This document shows, in pieces, positions 30,701 to 43,400 of a DNA stretch of 64,000 nt. The DNA lies in assembly GCF_017562075.2 (NCBI RefSeq), contig NC_054083.1, forward strand, positions 21,015,428 to 21,079,427, read 5' to 3'. A model generated the notes under the pieces. The model ran no database searches. It was not told where the DNA came from and was given only the letters and a program-made list of their open reading frames with translations. This DNA is from Anopheles merus. Taxonomy: Eukaryota; Arthropoda; Insecta; Diptera; Culicidae. The translations under genes were made by a program, and so were the position numbers. Within the stretch, counting starts at the first letter, position 1. Each line of letters opens with the position of its first letter.

Positions 30701-33700
30701 AAAAAAACACGTGGCGTAAGGTGAAAAATGACGTAACTTTTTCAGGGGCCCAGCTTCTGCCAGCTCAAAGTTGTTGGCCAACATTAAGCCATCAGCTTTT
30801 CATGAAGAAAAGTCAAAAACCAAGGAAAGAGTTAGCTGCTACGGCTCAACACAAAACAGTAAAGGAATAAAAAAACACTTTTTGATACGATACAGACTTG
30901 CCGGCTTTGGGTGTCAAGTATTACGCATTTTTTCTCCAACAGTTCGTGCTTACTGCGTGTTGGAGAATTATCTAATCTCTTCGCTTAAAATGTTAATTAC
31001 CTGTGTCGCATTGCTTCCCCAAACCATCCATGGCAATTTTTGTTTTGTTCCTCTTCTGACTGTCCATGTCTATTGCCCCGGGAGTTTGGCAAATACTCGG
31101 CACAGAGGAAGCTGGTTGTAGATGTTTGCCCATGCTCCGGGCTTTCGGTGCTTATCGTGACCTCGTCCATGTTTGCCTGCGGGGAGGGGCAGAGTTGAAA
31201 CATCCCTACACCAGACGTACAAGCACGGTAGGAACATTCTACACCCCAGCCTGCGATTAAATTGAACCGTTCCTGGTTTCTTTTTTCACAGCTTCTTTGC
31301 TTTTTGCTTGCTATGGGGAACCGAATCTTCTTGGAAATAAGATCAGGAGGGCTTTTTGTATCTGCTTCTTGTTCATTCTTTATGTACGCACACACACGCA
31401 CCCATGGGTAGGCAAAGGCAAAAAGCTATCTTCATGCCTGTTCGTGCCCTATTTGGCCGCCTGTTCGTTTCGGTAGTGGCCCGTTATGATAAGGAAAGCG
31501 TAGACAAATAGACTCGGCGCAACGGCAATGGAGATGTTTGCAGACGGCATATAGACACCGGCGGTTGTGTATTGTTTTGCCACCCCCCTTTCCTTTCGTT
31601 GACTTTCCTTTCCGGCTATGTGTGTATGGGTGGCTTTTGCTTGCATCGATTCGTGCGCGTAAATTCCGCCCGTACCGTCGTGTATTTTTATATTTGCTCC
31701 GCCGAACACGGAACGCCACCGTACTAAGCAGCGTATTAATTATGCATTCATGTTGTTACTCCACAAGACAAACAAGTACAGCAGTGGCAGCAGTGTACGG
31801 GAAATACATTGGTCGGTATGTTTTGTCCGTGGCGGCAGAGGCTCAAGTTTCTCTCCCAGTAGGAGGAAGACTCTTTAAGAAGCGTTTATTCCTCAAGCTT
31901 GCCGCAGCGAGCAGATGGGAGGATGGGATGGGATTTAGTATCCTCGTTAGCTGATTAACCAGCCGTACAGCCGATAGGCATATTTATTAGTGGAGCATTA
32001 GCATAACAAGTTTGTGATTACGAGGGACGAAACATTCAACATAAAGCAGGCACTAGGATGCATGGATATGTTTGTGCAAGAAATTGAAAATAAATGCACA
32101 TGGGTAACGATCGCGCCAAGTTTTGGTACATCATTAACATAATTTGTCAGATTATTTTTATGGTTTTTTCTTTGATTTGATTTTTTGACGTAAAAGGTAC
32201 GATAGTAGTACAATAATACACAAACTAAAGCTGAGTCGTCTGGTTTTGAATTTTAGTTTAGAAAGACTGAATTTTTATAACTGAAAATTATTTCTTGCCT
32301 CTTCGATTGTAAAAATAGATTTGCTTATCATTTTGAAATAAGTTGAATTCAGGAAAAACAATTTTGGTAAGGTCCAATGATTAAACTCAATTGATTATAT
32401 TGAATTAAGAAAATCATATCATAATTGATTCATCAATTTGTATTAGAGTAGTAGAAATTTCCATTTATATCTAGTTTATCAATCAAAAGCAAGAAAAGGA
32501 ACCCAATTTTCAATTCCTCCTTCGTTAATTGGTCATTATTGTTTACATTTAACTGTCCTTAACCCCCCAACGAGGGATTGTTTTGTTTCCCTTTTGCCAT
32601 TATCCACAACAATGTTTTGCCCTTCTGATGCTATTTTTGTGTCCCTTTTGCCAATGCCCTTTCCAAGTCGAGCAAGCAATTCCAGCATCGGCTCGCCCTG
32701 TTTCAGCCCGTAGCATTCTTTTGCTTGACGTCGGGTATAATTGGACAGCCAAAGTTGGGAGAAACACGGGAAAATACGCCAAAATGAATACAGGAAAAGG
32801 TCCAAAAATGGCACACATCCACGAAGGTCAGCAGGAATTGACATCGAGCAAGGGAAGAATGGAAGGGCAAAATACACAACGAAGCATTACGGCCGACCTG
32901 TCTGGGCCGAGACCGCGAGCAGTTCGAAACTTCGCCCACCAACTTTTGCGTATTCTATTCTCTTTCCATCCCTGTGCTTCCCTATTATGTTGCTGACATA
33001 ATTTTCAACCCTCCCACACACACAGATACACACAGACGCACGAAACCCAACTGGACCCCGGGACGAGCGGCTGCCGCTCAGTTGTTATTGTGTTTGTTCT
33101 CGTTCATTAGAGATATTTTTACGAAGCCCTGGGCCCGACAACGATGCTGTGCGACGGTGCAACAATTCTACACCATTTTTCTTCTTCCCCAATTCCCGCC
33201 CACCGTTTGGGGAGGGCGAAAAATATATCTGTCATAAGTTTTTGTTTTGTGTGCGTGCGCGTGTGTTTTTACCTTACGCAGTTGTGGCAAACCAAACAAG
33301 AAACATACAAAACAAAACAAAAAAATCCCCCATTCGCTCCCAAAGTCCATTGCTATTTGTCCGTTTTGTTCTGCGCGCTGGTTGGGTGCGTTTTTGCTGG
33401 TCTTTGCAATAACATTATGTTTGATGCTACCGTACCGTCTACTTTATGGTGTGAGCGGCGTTTCTCCACCGTGCAGAGGATGACGCTCGAGGCTACGAAA
33501 TAAAACAAACAATTTCTGGGTGGTTCGAAGCGGTAGCGAAAGGAGGTGAGCAAAAGCATGAAGCTGTGTGGGGGATGGGAGTAGTATGTTTTATATTCAA
33601 CTGATTTAAAGCAAAAGGGGACGCTAGATTTAAAGGCGAGTGTGGCGGTGTGATTGAAAGGGCCAAGCAAAGGGTGAAATATAGCTTACACAGCATTTGA

Positions 33701-36135
33701 GAGCAAATTTTGTATTGCTTTCAGCGTAAATGTTTTGCTACCACTGGTTGGTTTATTCTCACCACACGCTTTTCCCAAAGCATTCATTTCATATTGCATT
33801 TAAATGTTCAAACCATTCTACTATTTCCCTCCGAATAAAGCCAAATTGAGCGAATCCTGCCGGCCTCGAACAAATTTGTCGCTTCATTAAATATCGTTTC
33901 TCAGCAGGAGAGTCCTTCATTTTTTTGGATTGAAAAAAAACCACACCCGTTTCTTGGGACATTTGCCTGCCTACCACAAAAGCAGACTAAGCAGACGGAG
34001 GAAAAGGTTGGTGGGTAACTTCCCTTCCGAGAAGTGTGGTCAGCTCAATGTTCTGCTTTTGTGGGACTAAATTAGGACGCAAGCATTTCTTGGACTTTGT
34101 CCCTCACCAGAGGTCGGTTGGTTCGGTTTTTATCGTGCAGCTTATCAATATCGGCCTCAGTGTTGTATCTCACCGAAGCAAGAGAAACGACACAAAGTCT
34201 GTAAAGTGAGGAAAGTTTTACAGAAACATCTGATTGATCTGTCAATCAGTGGGCAGTACGTATCGTAGCAAAACCAGCGAACAAAACGATCATAAGTTAG
34301 ACACAGATTGAGCAGAAAATTATCTGCTACCAGGGCAGTGAAAGAAGGCCCCATAAATCTTTACGACTTGCAGACAGGCTTGATGGTTTGCTTACGCTTT
34401 TCCAACAGCAAAAAAAGGAGACGAAACAACGTCCGTTTCTCATACCGAAGGAAGCACTGTAGCCACGGTTCGTGTGCCGGTAAATCCACAGATACAGCCA
34501 AACGAACAGGTAGAATGCCTGGCAACAATACACACTTAATAACCACCACCAACAATCACGTCAGCTCGATAGACGCGCTCGGAAAAGCCGGCGGAAAATG
34601 GTGTACATGAATAATTTTACCGCAAAAAGAAACGCATCGCGCATCGTGGCATGTTTATTCTCGCGCCCATTTACCATATCGCTTGCTGTTGCTGCTGCTG
34701 CTTCTGCTGTGTGTGCTTGTGTTTTCCCTTTTAGGCGAACATTTCTCGGACGATTTCCCTGCCTTTCGATGATTTGAGTTTGTACAAATTATCACTCCAA
34801 CACGCACCACACGTGGCGCGCTCTCAAGTATGTTTACGTTAGTCGTGCACCACAATTCGACCCGGTTTGGTGGTAAAGTGGTTTTACTCTTTCGGTGGTA
34901 GATGGGAAAAGTTTACACCCACCACCATGGCAAGGGGAAGAAGCTGGCAGGAAATACATATAATCATTAATCTCCCATTACTTGTGCCGGTTAAATTGCT
35001 TGCTCAGATGATATGGAGCAGCAGATGCTCGGTGCTGTAGTGAATTAAATCCACCGGGCTCGAATGAGCGCAATTTACCGGTGCGCTTTTTGGAAGAGTT
35101 TTCACTTATTTACCTGATTTATATATACATGGTAGAAAAGCGTTGGGGAAATAATTAGGAGTTAACAGAGGTTTGACATTTCAATGAATACATTAGGATA
35201 GTTAGCTTCGTACAGTTTACGTACTTTTTTAAATGAGGGTGTTTGTTATAAGAAAACAAATATTGGAATAGCTTGAAAAGTGTTTCATTTACATATTTAT
35301 AACGTATAGATTGTCTTCAATAAACAATTTAATGGTCAATTATTTTTTACCAGTTCACTAATGTTGAAAATGTTTCATTTTTACTATTATGATTATTTAT
35401 TTTTTATTATTGGGTTGAAAAAACTAATATTTTTAAAAATATTTTTTTTTACCAAAATTAATACGAAACTTTCAGATGGAAAAAAATAATGTTTCAGTTT
35501 TTGTAATAATAGGTGCAAAATTTGAAGAATAAAATGTATTTTTTCTTTCATCCCTACGACATATTTGTTGTTAGCACCAGTAGCTTGATATATATTGGTC
35601 TTTTGAAGTCATATGTTAAGGATATATGATGAATATTTTGAAATATCATGTGACAAACCCTGCAATAGAAGGAAAATAAAAATTTAATTCTCTTATTAAA
35701 TACCTCAAAACATCAAATTAACAATATTTCCAGTGCACCGGCATATCAAGCAAAATACTTTCAACTTTGCAAACCGAAACCGTTGCCAAAAATCATTGCC
35801 TTCCGGCTCGAGTACAAGAACAAGCTAAATTCCTTTCCTCATTCCAACCCAGACGGAAGCGATGGAAACGATTTCAACACTCCATCTTCCAGATGGCACA
35901 GAGGCGTAGGGTTAGGATTTATCATAGCGAGCGAAACGCACCGAGCGAAAGATGGAAGAATATACTCGCAATCTCAATCCCAATCCCTCTCCCCCCTGGG
36001 TACAGACAAACCGATCGGCAAACGTAACGGACGGGCCAATAAAGCAGGAAAAACAAAAACCGGGCGAACGAAAACGATGCTCCATTTCAGTTCGTTTGGG
36101 GGTTTGCTTGCTTGGTAGATGTGCTTGCTACCATC

Positions 36136-36137
<2 letters not shown>
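27745..36137. other. Large intergenic region upstream of the DH44 receptor
   Basis: About 8.4 kb without a recognisable gene. It holds an (AAT)n run at 28921-28961 and several GC-richer patches with many short frames (30.4-31.7 kb, 32.5-33.6 kb). None of these shows a protein motif or consistent coding signal. It may contain enhancers or untranslated first exons. Confidence 0.35.
28921..28961. repeat. (AAT)n microsatellite
   Basis: About 40 bp of imperfect AAT repeat. Confidence 0.9.
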
Positions 36138-36167
<30 letters not shown>

Positions 36168-36248
36168 ATACATAAGCTACAACGACACCGACAACTACCA
36201 CGACGACGACAACGACGACGATGATGATGATGACGACGATGACGACGG
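36138..36248. repeat. GT run followed by GAC/GAT trinucleotide tract
   Basis: GT repeat at 36138-36159, then a tract of GAC and GAT units at about 36200-36247. It lies 50 bp upstream of the initiator-DPE pair proposed as the DH44 receptor promoter. Confidence 0.9.
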
Positions 36249-36297
36249 CGCGCGTCTTTGGGGACCGGCAGCATCGAGAAGCTTTCCGCCGGCGAAA

Positions 36298-36331
36298 TCA
36301 GTTTCCATCTGGACGGTAACGCGTTTGGTTG
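36298..36331 (+). promoter_or_regulatory. Candidate initiator + DPE core promoter of the DH44 receptor gene
   Basis: TCAGTT at 36298-36303 fits the arthropod initiator. Counting its A (36300) as +1, positions +28 to +32 read GGTTG (36327-36331), a full match to the DPE consensus RGWYV at its exact required spacing. It would give a 5' leader of about 740 nt before the ATG at 37037. The sequence between is typical insect leader in composition. Chance matches are possible. Confidence 0.4.
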
Positions 36332-37036
36332 CGTTTCGGGGTTTTTCCGATTCGAGTGTGTTTCCCGTCGTGCTGTGTGAAGCCGTACCGTGCCTTCAAA
36401 TGGGGTCTGGGAATGGGTGTTAGGTGGTTCAAACAGGTAGAAACAGTGTTGTGCTGTGAAGTAAACATTTGCCAAAAGTGTGTTTTTGCCAAAATGTATA
36501 AAAGTGTTCAAATGTTCTTATTGCTCGAGTTAGAAATAGTATTAAGGTATCCATTGCGAGTGATTTAAAGAAGTGCATGAACTATGAAATTGTTCCCTCA
36601 AAGTGATTGTGCATTTAACATATATTAAAGGTTACATCAATGTTTCAAAATAGTTCCTACTGCGTCGTCGAAAAAGAAAAAAAGTGATTTCAATCAATTT
36701 CCGCCATTGTGCGTTGTGGGCACTGTGCATTATTTAATAGCCATTTACCACGAAAAGTGATCGCTCGCCCGTTTGTGTGCGTTAAACCCGCGGGGGCAAT
36801 GTGCAAGTGGTGCCAACATTGTGACGCTTTAAAGCGCGCCGAGTGCCGACGGTTCGATGTACATCGATCGTCAACCCGGGGCCTTGCTGACCCCGGTTCC
36901 GTGTAGGTTGTGAAGTGAATTTTTAATGATTCGCCCGATTTTGATGCGAGCCCCCGCCCCCCTAGCAAAAGAGTGAGTGAGAGAAAATTTACGGAAAAAT
37001 TGAAAACCTACCCTACTGCCTCGCCGGTTGCTGCAC

Positions 37037-40000
37037 ATGGCGAACGAAACAATGCCAACTTCACCGACTGCGGCTGCAATTGCAGCGGACGACGGTTCCG
37101 GTGGGTCACCGTTCGGCGAGGCAAATGTGACCGGAATTTCGGTGGAAAACCCTTCGCTGGTGGAGGGGCTGCTGGCGCTGGCAATGAATGCGAGCGGCGC
37201 GGAACGGTGCCGACTGCAGCAACAGGCGGAGGAGTTGCTGCAGGACGTGGCCTGTCCGTCGTTCTTCGACATGGTGTCCTGCTGGCCGCGAACACCGCCC
37301 GGTACGTTGGCGGTGCTGCCGTGCTTTGCCGAGCTGAAGGGCGTGCAGTATGATAGCTCACGTGAGTACGGGGATGGTTTTGCGGTTTTTTTTAACTCGT
37401 GGTGCCAAAATGATGTGATTGAAGTGAATGGAATTCTAATGCAGCAGATGTTGGAGTATTTTTAGTTGCGGTTGAAAGTCATGAGTTCAATGAAATGTAG
37501 TTTTCATGCAACAAAATGAATATCGAACAAATTATAAAAGGTTATCAAACAGATATTTTTTTACTTCAAAATAAAAATCCCTAGTTTCCATTATATTTCA
37601 AACACCTTTTCTCTTTTATTGATAGAAATTTTGTTTACAAAACCAAATTTGTACATTCAAAAATTTAATTGATAATTTTCTGCGCAATTTTATAATGATA
37701 ACATGAATTATTTGGAGCACAAATTACTTTTAACACATACATTAACCTACACCTTTTTACTCATACTTAAAATAGCATTCACTGAGCTTTAATGCAGTAT
37801 ATGCAATGTTTTATATAACCAATACAAATCTAATTTGAATCTAATTTGCATTTCGTTTTGATTTTTTGTGTCATCCTCGATAAAATTCACGATATAAAAA
37901 GGGTTAAAAATTTACGATTGTAATTGTGGTTAGTGTGACTGTCTAGGACTATTTCATCTATCAAAAGAAATAAAGTGTCATCTAATTTTCATTTTATGTT
38001 TTTTTTTTTGGTTTGGTTATCGGATCTGTTGAAAGTTGTTCGAATATAATTTAAGAGTTAATTATTTTTGAAAATTTTATCGTTCTCTTCAATTGAGAAA
38101 TGGTGCTGTTCCATCAGAATTGCACACATTTTCCTACAACTATTGTAAATATTACAATATTCTTAAACAGATATGCTAAAAATACAAAAAATTTACTTCA
38201 TAATAACGTACAAATCATTTAAAACATAAAATATGCTAAACAAATGCGGATCATGCAGTGAAATTTTGAAACAATTGTGCGCTAAACGATAGAGAAAATT
38301 AATTTTCACAAGGCTGAGAAACATCGATTGAATTAAAATAACGCTGATTGTAGGTCGTTAAACAAATCAGTAACAGAACAATAAAATTAAACATACAGTG
38401 ATATCCTGCATAACGAGTTTAATCTGTTCCAGTGACTCTCTCTTATATGAAAAACGCGATTTACGAAAAGCCTTTACTAGATAACTTGTATGAAAAGAGA
38501 AATAATTATTATTTTTTTGTCATTATTATTCAGCCATTTGCTTGAAAAAGTGGTCAATTATGTTAACTTTATCTGATTTTTCCCAAACGGATCGGTCATA
38601 GACATTTCCTACTAGATTTTTTTTCGCAAAATTAATCAGAAACAAAATAAAAATTGAAAATTTATTGTGGTAAATATTATTCATCACAAAAAGGTTTCAA
38701 CAATTCCCGATAATTTCATCGTCATCGCATCTACATCACAGTTGCACATCATATGTGAAGTCATACGAAGCTCTACTATGTGGCAGCAATTATCAGAACT
38801 TGCCTGCTTGAGCGAGCAGATCCAGTAGAAAACTATATCAGAAAATGATATTGGTCGTTATGTGAGATGTTGCTCGTTAAGAGAAATATTGTCTATACAA
38901 CTAATGCCCTGCAATATCAAGAAACCCTTGAAGCCAGAAGGAAAACGCTAAATATTAACAAATGTGTCTCAAACAAATGGCAAACACCCACACAGGTGAA
39001 GCCAAGCTAGTGGAAACTCTCCCACCTGTACCCAAAAATACCTCAACCACAAACGAATCGAGCATTTAAATTCGCCCACTCGATTCCGAAAGCAATGGAA
39101 AAGCCAATTCCCATCCCTTCAAATGGCAAATTTTCAACATTCAGCTGCACAGTTTTGGCCGTAAACTATTGTTGTTCCCGCCGCTGAAATGCTAAAATGC
39201 TGAGCACAATCCCACACAAAACCGGTGGCAAACAGAGTAAGAAAAAAAGCTGTGCAAATTTATAGGTTGCAAAATCCCGGTAAGACACGGTTCTTGGCAC
39301 CCGGGCGTTATGATACCTTAGCGGGTATACGACCTTGGCGGCAGGCACACCAAATAAAGCCAGCCAGTATCGCTGATAGGCAACGATGTACGCTTTTCGT
39401 ATCCGATCGCAGGACAAAGATTAGGGACCGGAATTGAAATTTATGTTTACCACCGTTGGGAGCGGTACGGATGGGTTTGTTCTTATTATTGTTACAGCGG
39501 CGGTGGTGAATATTTAATGGAAAAATATTCTTCTAGATATGAAGAGTGAGGAGTATGGAGTAGCACATTTCAGGGTCATTGATCTGGGCGTTTCTTAAGA
39601 TGATGGCTGATGAATTATGATTGCTATTTAGATTCAAATGGTAAGATGGATCGTTATCGTATTTAAGTGTCGATTTCGACCATTTCGATAAAGCTTTTAT
39701 TTTGCTCTTATATTTGTACTTCATCATACTCTCATACACATCCCTTTATATCATATTGTCATAACCTATATGTTGAGAGGAAAATACTGCATTTTGCGCT
39801 ATTAAGCGGCAGTAAAGCTTCAACAATAGCTTCCTTTCTTCGTATCAACAGATATGGCAATCAAAATGGCACATTTCAAAAACAATATTGTCCTCAAACT
39901 CCCCCTTCGCAGTGTGTTTAATAATGGTAAAAGCTGCTCCAGAAGAGCTCACTGCATTTATCGACTATAAAAAACCACACCACAAGATTCTTCAGCCTCC

Positions 40001-40365
40001 GAAATTGAGATGAAAACCGTTGCCTCGGAAACATCAAACGCATATGCTCAAGTGTTTCACACAGATACGAAATATCTGCCAGTCCGTTCGTTTGCTTTTT
40101 GTTTCTTCACTTGGCCTTCGTTACCTTGACACTTCCCCATGAAGGAGAAGGGGGGGGGGGATGCCACTGACACAAACACCGGTTAGTGGATGAGCAGTAT
40201 TTAACATTCCAGCACCAGCAGCCGCCTGACGGAATGGCTGCCCGAGATAGCTCAACGTGTGACAGAAGCTGAGCTATTAGCTTCCAGATACCTCTCTGCT
40301 TTTGCCACACCATGACTTCCTTATTCTTAAACCAAACCAAGACCAAGTGAGAAAGAGAGAGACAC

Positions 40366-40432
<67 letters not shown>

Positions 40433-43400
40433 CAAGAAGCGCTAGCGTTGAAGATCAACTCACCACACCTCCAGCAGTTCGGAGACGCACATAAATCACT
40501 CCCAACGCTGCTGTCATGGTCGGACGTCGTCGCATTGTTAGCCTTCACGTTATCGCCGGTCGTATCCATCCCTTTCGTGCCTGACCCGAGTCTTATGCTA
40601 ACCACTGCCACACCACTTTACTCATCCACATACACTTAACAGTACGGCAGCGGAGCAGATTTAGTTCCAACCATTTGCCCCGGTCTCGCCACTCCCAAGA
40701 GGGATGTGCACCTCGTAAGATTCCTCGTTTCCCAGAGGGCATACACACAGCCACTTCCTTGTACATCCAGCACATCAAGTTAATAAGGTTAACTTTACCG
40801 TCGGCTCGAAAATCTCTGGTCTCCATTTCAACGGGGCACAGGCCCTGCCCGCGACAGACTCCAGGGTCCGCTAAAAGATAATCGGACAACTGGCTCGACC
40901 TTTTGTGCCGTGTGTTTCGGGCCGATTGTTGCCGTTTGGCTTAAGGCGTACATGAACCAGTGAAATAGAAATTTTCTCTTGGTGCGTTGAGGATACGAGC
41001 CCGAATGACTTGCAGGGGTAACCCTTTTCAGAACAATGAGCATGAAAAACGTATCTTTTTCCAAGGTTTATTTTAAAGAAACAAAAACGGGAAAGTCTTT
41101 TCGTATTTTCTCGTATGACGAATCACTAAACACTGGTGTGCTTCTTTGCAGTAGTAAAGCTTAACGAAGGTTTTAAAGGAAACTTTGTCTGCACTAGTTG
41201 AGCTGCTTTGGCTGAGGTTATTTGTTCAAAGGAAACCCTGACACCGAGCCGCAGTAAATGCCACCTTCTCCTTAGCTCGTACCTTACGCTTGGTGTTTTC
41301 TTTTCATCACTCCAATGTGCCACACGTTGTTTCGCTGAACGGCTTATGTTTTGGTGCGGCGAGCAGCAAGCACAAAAGAACCGGAGAAGAAAATGTGTAT
41401 ACTTCTCCAAGCGCAACACGCAGAAAGACAGAGGCGATTCCAGCCGTGCCAAAGGAATTACATTACGCTCGTTGTTTGCGTTGTTCTTTCCATAAGCGCA
41501 CAGCGCGATATGCAAGGGCTACAACAGTGCTCGAGCGTAGTTGAGATGATAAGCTTTTCTTTCCGTGCGTCTTTCCGTTGCGTTGGTTTTTGTTTCTTTC
41601 TTTTTTGCCTTTCAAGCAGCCATTTTGTTCTTACATCTGTGAGGGCGGTTTTGCCATGAAGAGGCCGAATGTTAAACCGTACACCGGCTGCAGAGTGCTC
41701 CCGACTGGGGCAAAGCTTTCAAAGTCAACGAACAAACCCACCCAAGGACGCCCAGGGCCAGGGCAATGCGTGGCAGGGAAGAGCATGTATTTCTAGGAAA
41801 AAAACTCATCCGTTTTTACTTCCACCTTTCTTTGATCGAAAACACAATGCGAACACAAAGCTTCTAGATAATGCAAGAAACCGGGCCAAGACTCCGCTTC
41901 CTTTCTGTTCGGATTGCGTTTCCCATTTCCAACCGGCCGCAACCTGTTGAGCGTGTTCGCCCACCTTCAGTGGAGACGGCAGGGCGTATGCACAGCACCT
42001 CCCACGGAAATAGCTTTCTAGCGCTGGCTTCTTGCGGGCGTGTGCGGCTGCACTGGCGAAGGCGTTCGGCTGATAATTACAGAGGCCGTCCTTAAAGTGG
42101 CCGACCCCTGGGCAGGGAACAATGGATAATGGACTTCTCGGTGCAATGCTAATTAACTTCCGCGTTGAGCCGAAATGGCCGGGCGCCAGTGCCGCGTGTC
42201 ATTAGCATTCAGCGGGTTCCGACTGTCCGACAACCCCCTTGGTGGACAGTTTAAGTGAAATTCTGTTTGTTCGTGGATGATTAATTATTCAGCGCATCGG
42301 GATGGGGACGCCCAGTGCTTTGTACGATCCGGTATCCTTCCCATGGGACGTTCCTTCTGTTTACAGAGCGATGGAGCTGTTTGGCTAGTTTGCAAGATTC
42401 AATCGAACGTTTGATTTCACTATGCCATTTGAAGTCCTTCGGTGAAGCACAGAATTGAACGGAATTGAACTAAACGAGCAACGAGCGTAGGCAAATTAAC
42501 ATAATGATTTTCGTACAAAAATTGCACACCCACTGGAAATGTAATCACTGATCAATTAGGTGAAAAATGGAGGGAAAAAAATAAACCGTCCTTATACGTA
42601 TACGTGTGTAAATTAGATTGGTGTGCTTCGTGGAATGTGCTAGCACACACGGTTGAAAACACTTCAAAGGGTAATTGGAAGTGATAGGTTTTTGACGTGC
42701 GGCAGAACTTCAAACGCATCTGGATGAATGTTGGCTTGCGAGTTTATTTTTGTTTAGCTAGAAAAAGGGAGGTAAAAAAATCAAACGATATAATGAGGTT
42801 CTTGGTTGATTTTTTGAAGCTGTATTGCCCTGCTTTCGAAAAACTGACATCGACATGAATGATTTGAAAATTATGCTTTAAATAACTTTTTGCGATTAAA
42901 CTTTTAGTTTTACCTTTTGGAGCAATTTCGGTAACAAAACATGTAGCTGAAGCATTTTTACATCGAATTACTTTTTTTATATCTTTAGGCTGATTAGCCT
43001 TTCAGATAAGAATAAAAGAGAAAGATAATTTTTTGCCGCTTGTCAAAATACTTAAAATCCAAATTATTTAAAAAAAACTTACAAATAAGAAAGCAGTTTA
43101 TAGATTAGAAAAAATTTCGAATAACAATTCTCCCAATTCCAGAAAACGCCACCCGTTTCTGCAACATCGACGGTACCTGGGACAACTACACCGACTACGA
43201 TCGCTGCGAGCATCTCGAACAGCCGCCACCGCTGCCCAGCTTCGAGCCGGAAATTGAGCTACCGACGCTGATCTACTTCGTCGGCTACTCGATCAGTCTG
43301 GCCGCGCTGGTGCTGGCCGTCGCCGTGCTGGTGTATTTCAAGTGAGTAGCCCAACGGCCATGCCGGGTGGCTGGGAGGTCCCACCACGCGCCCCATTACC

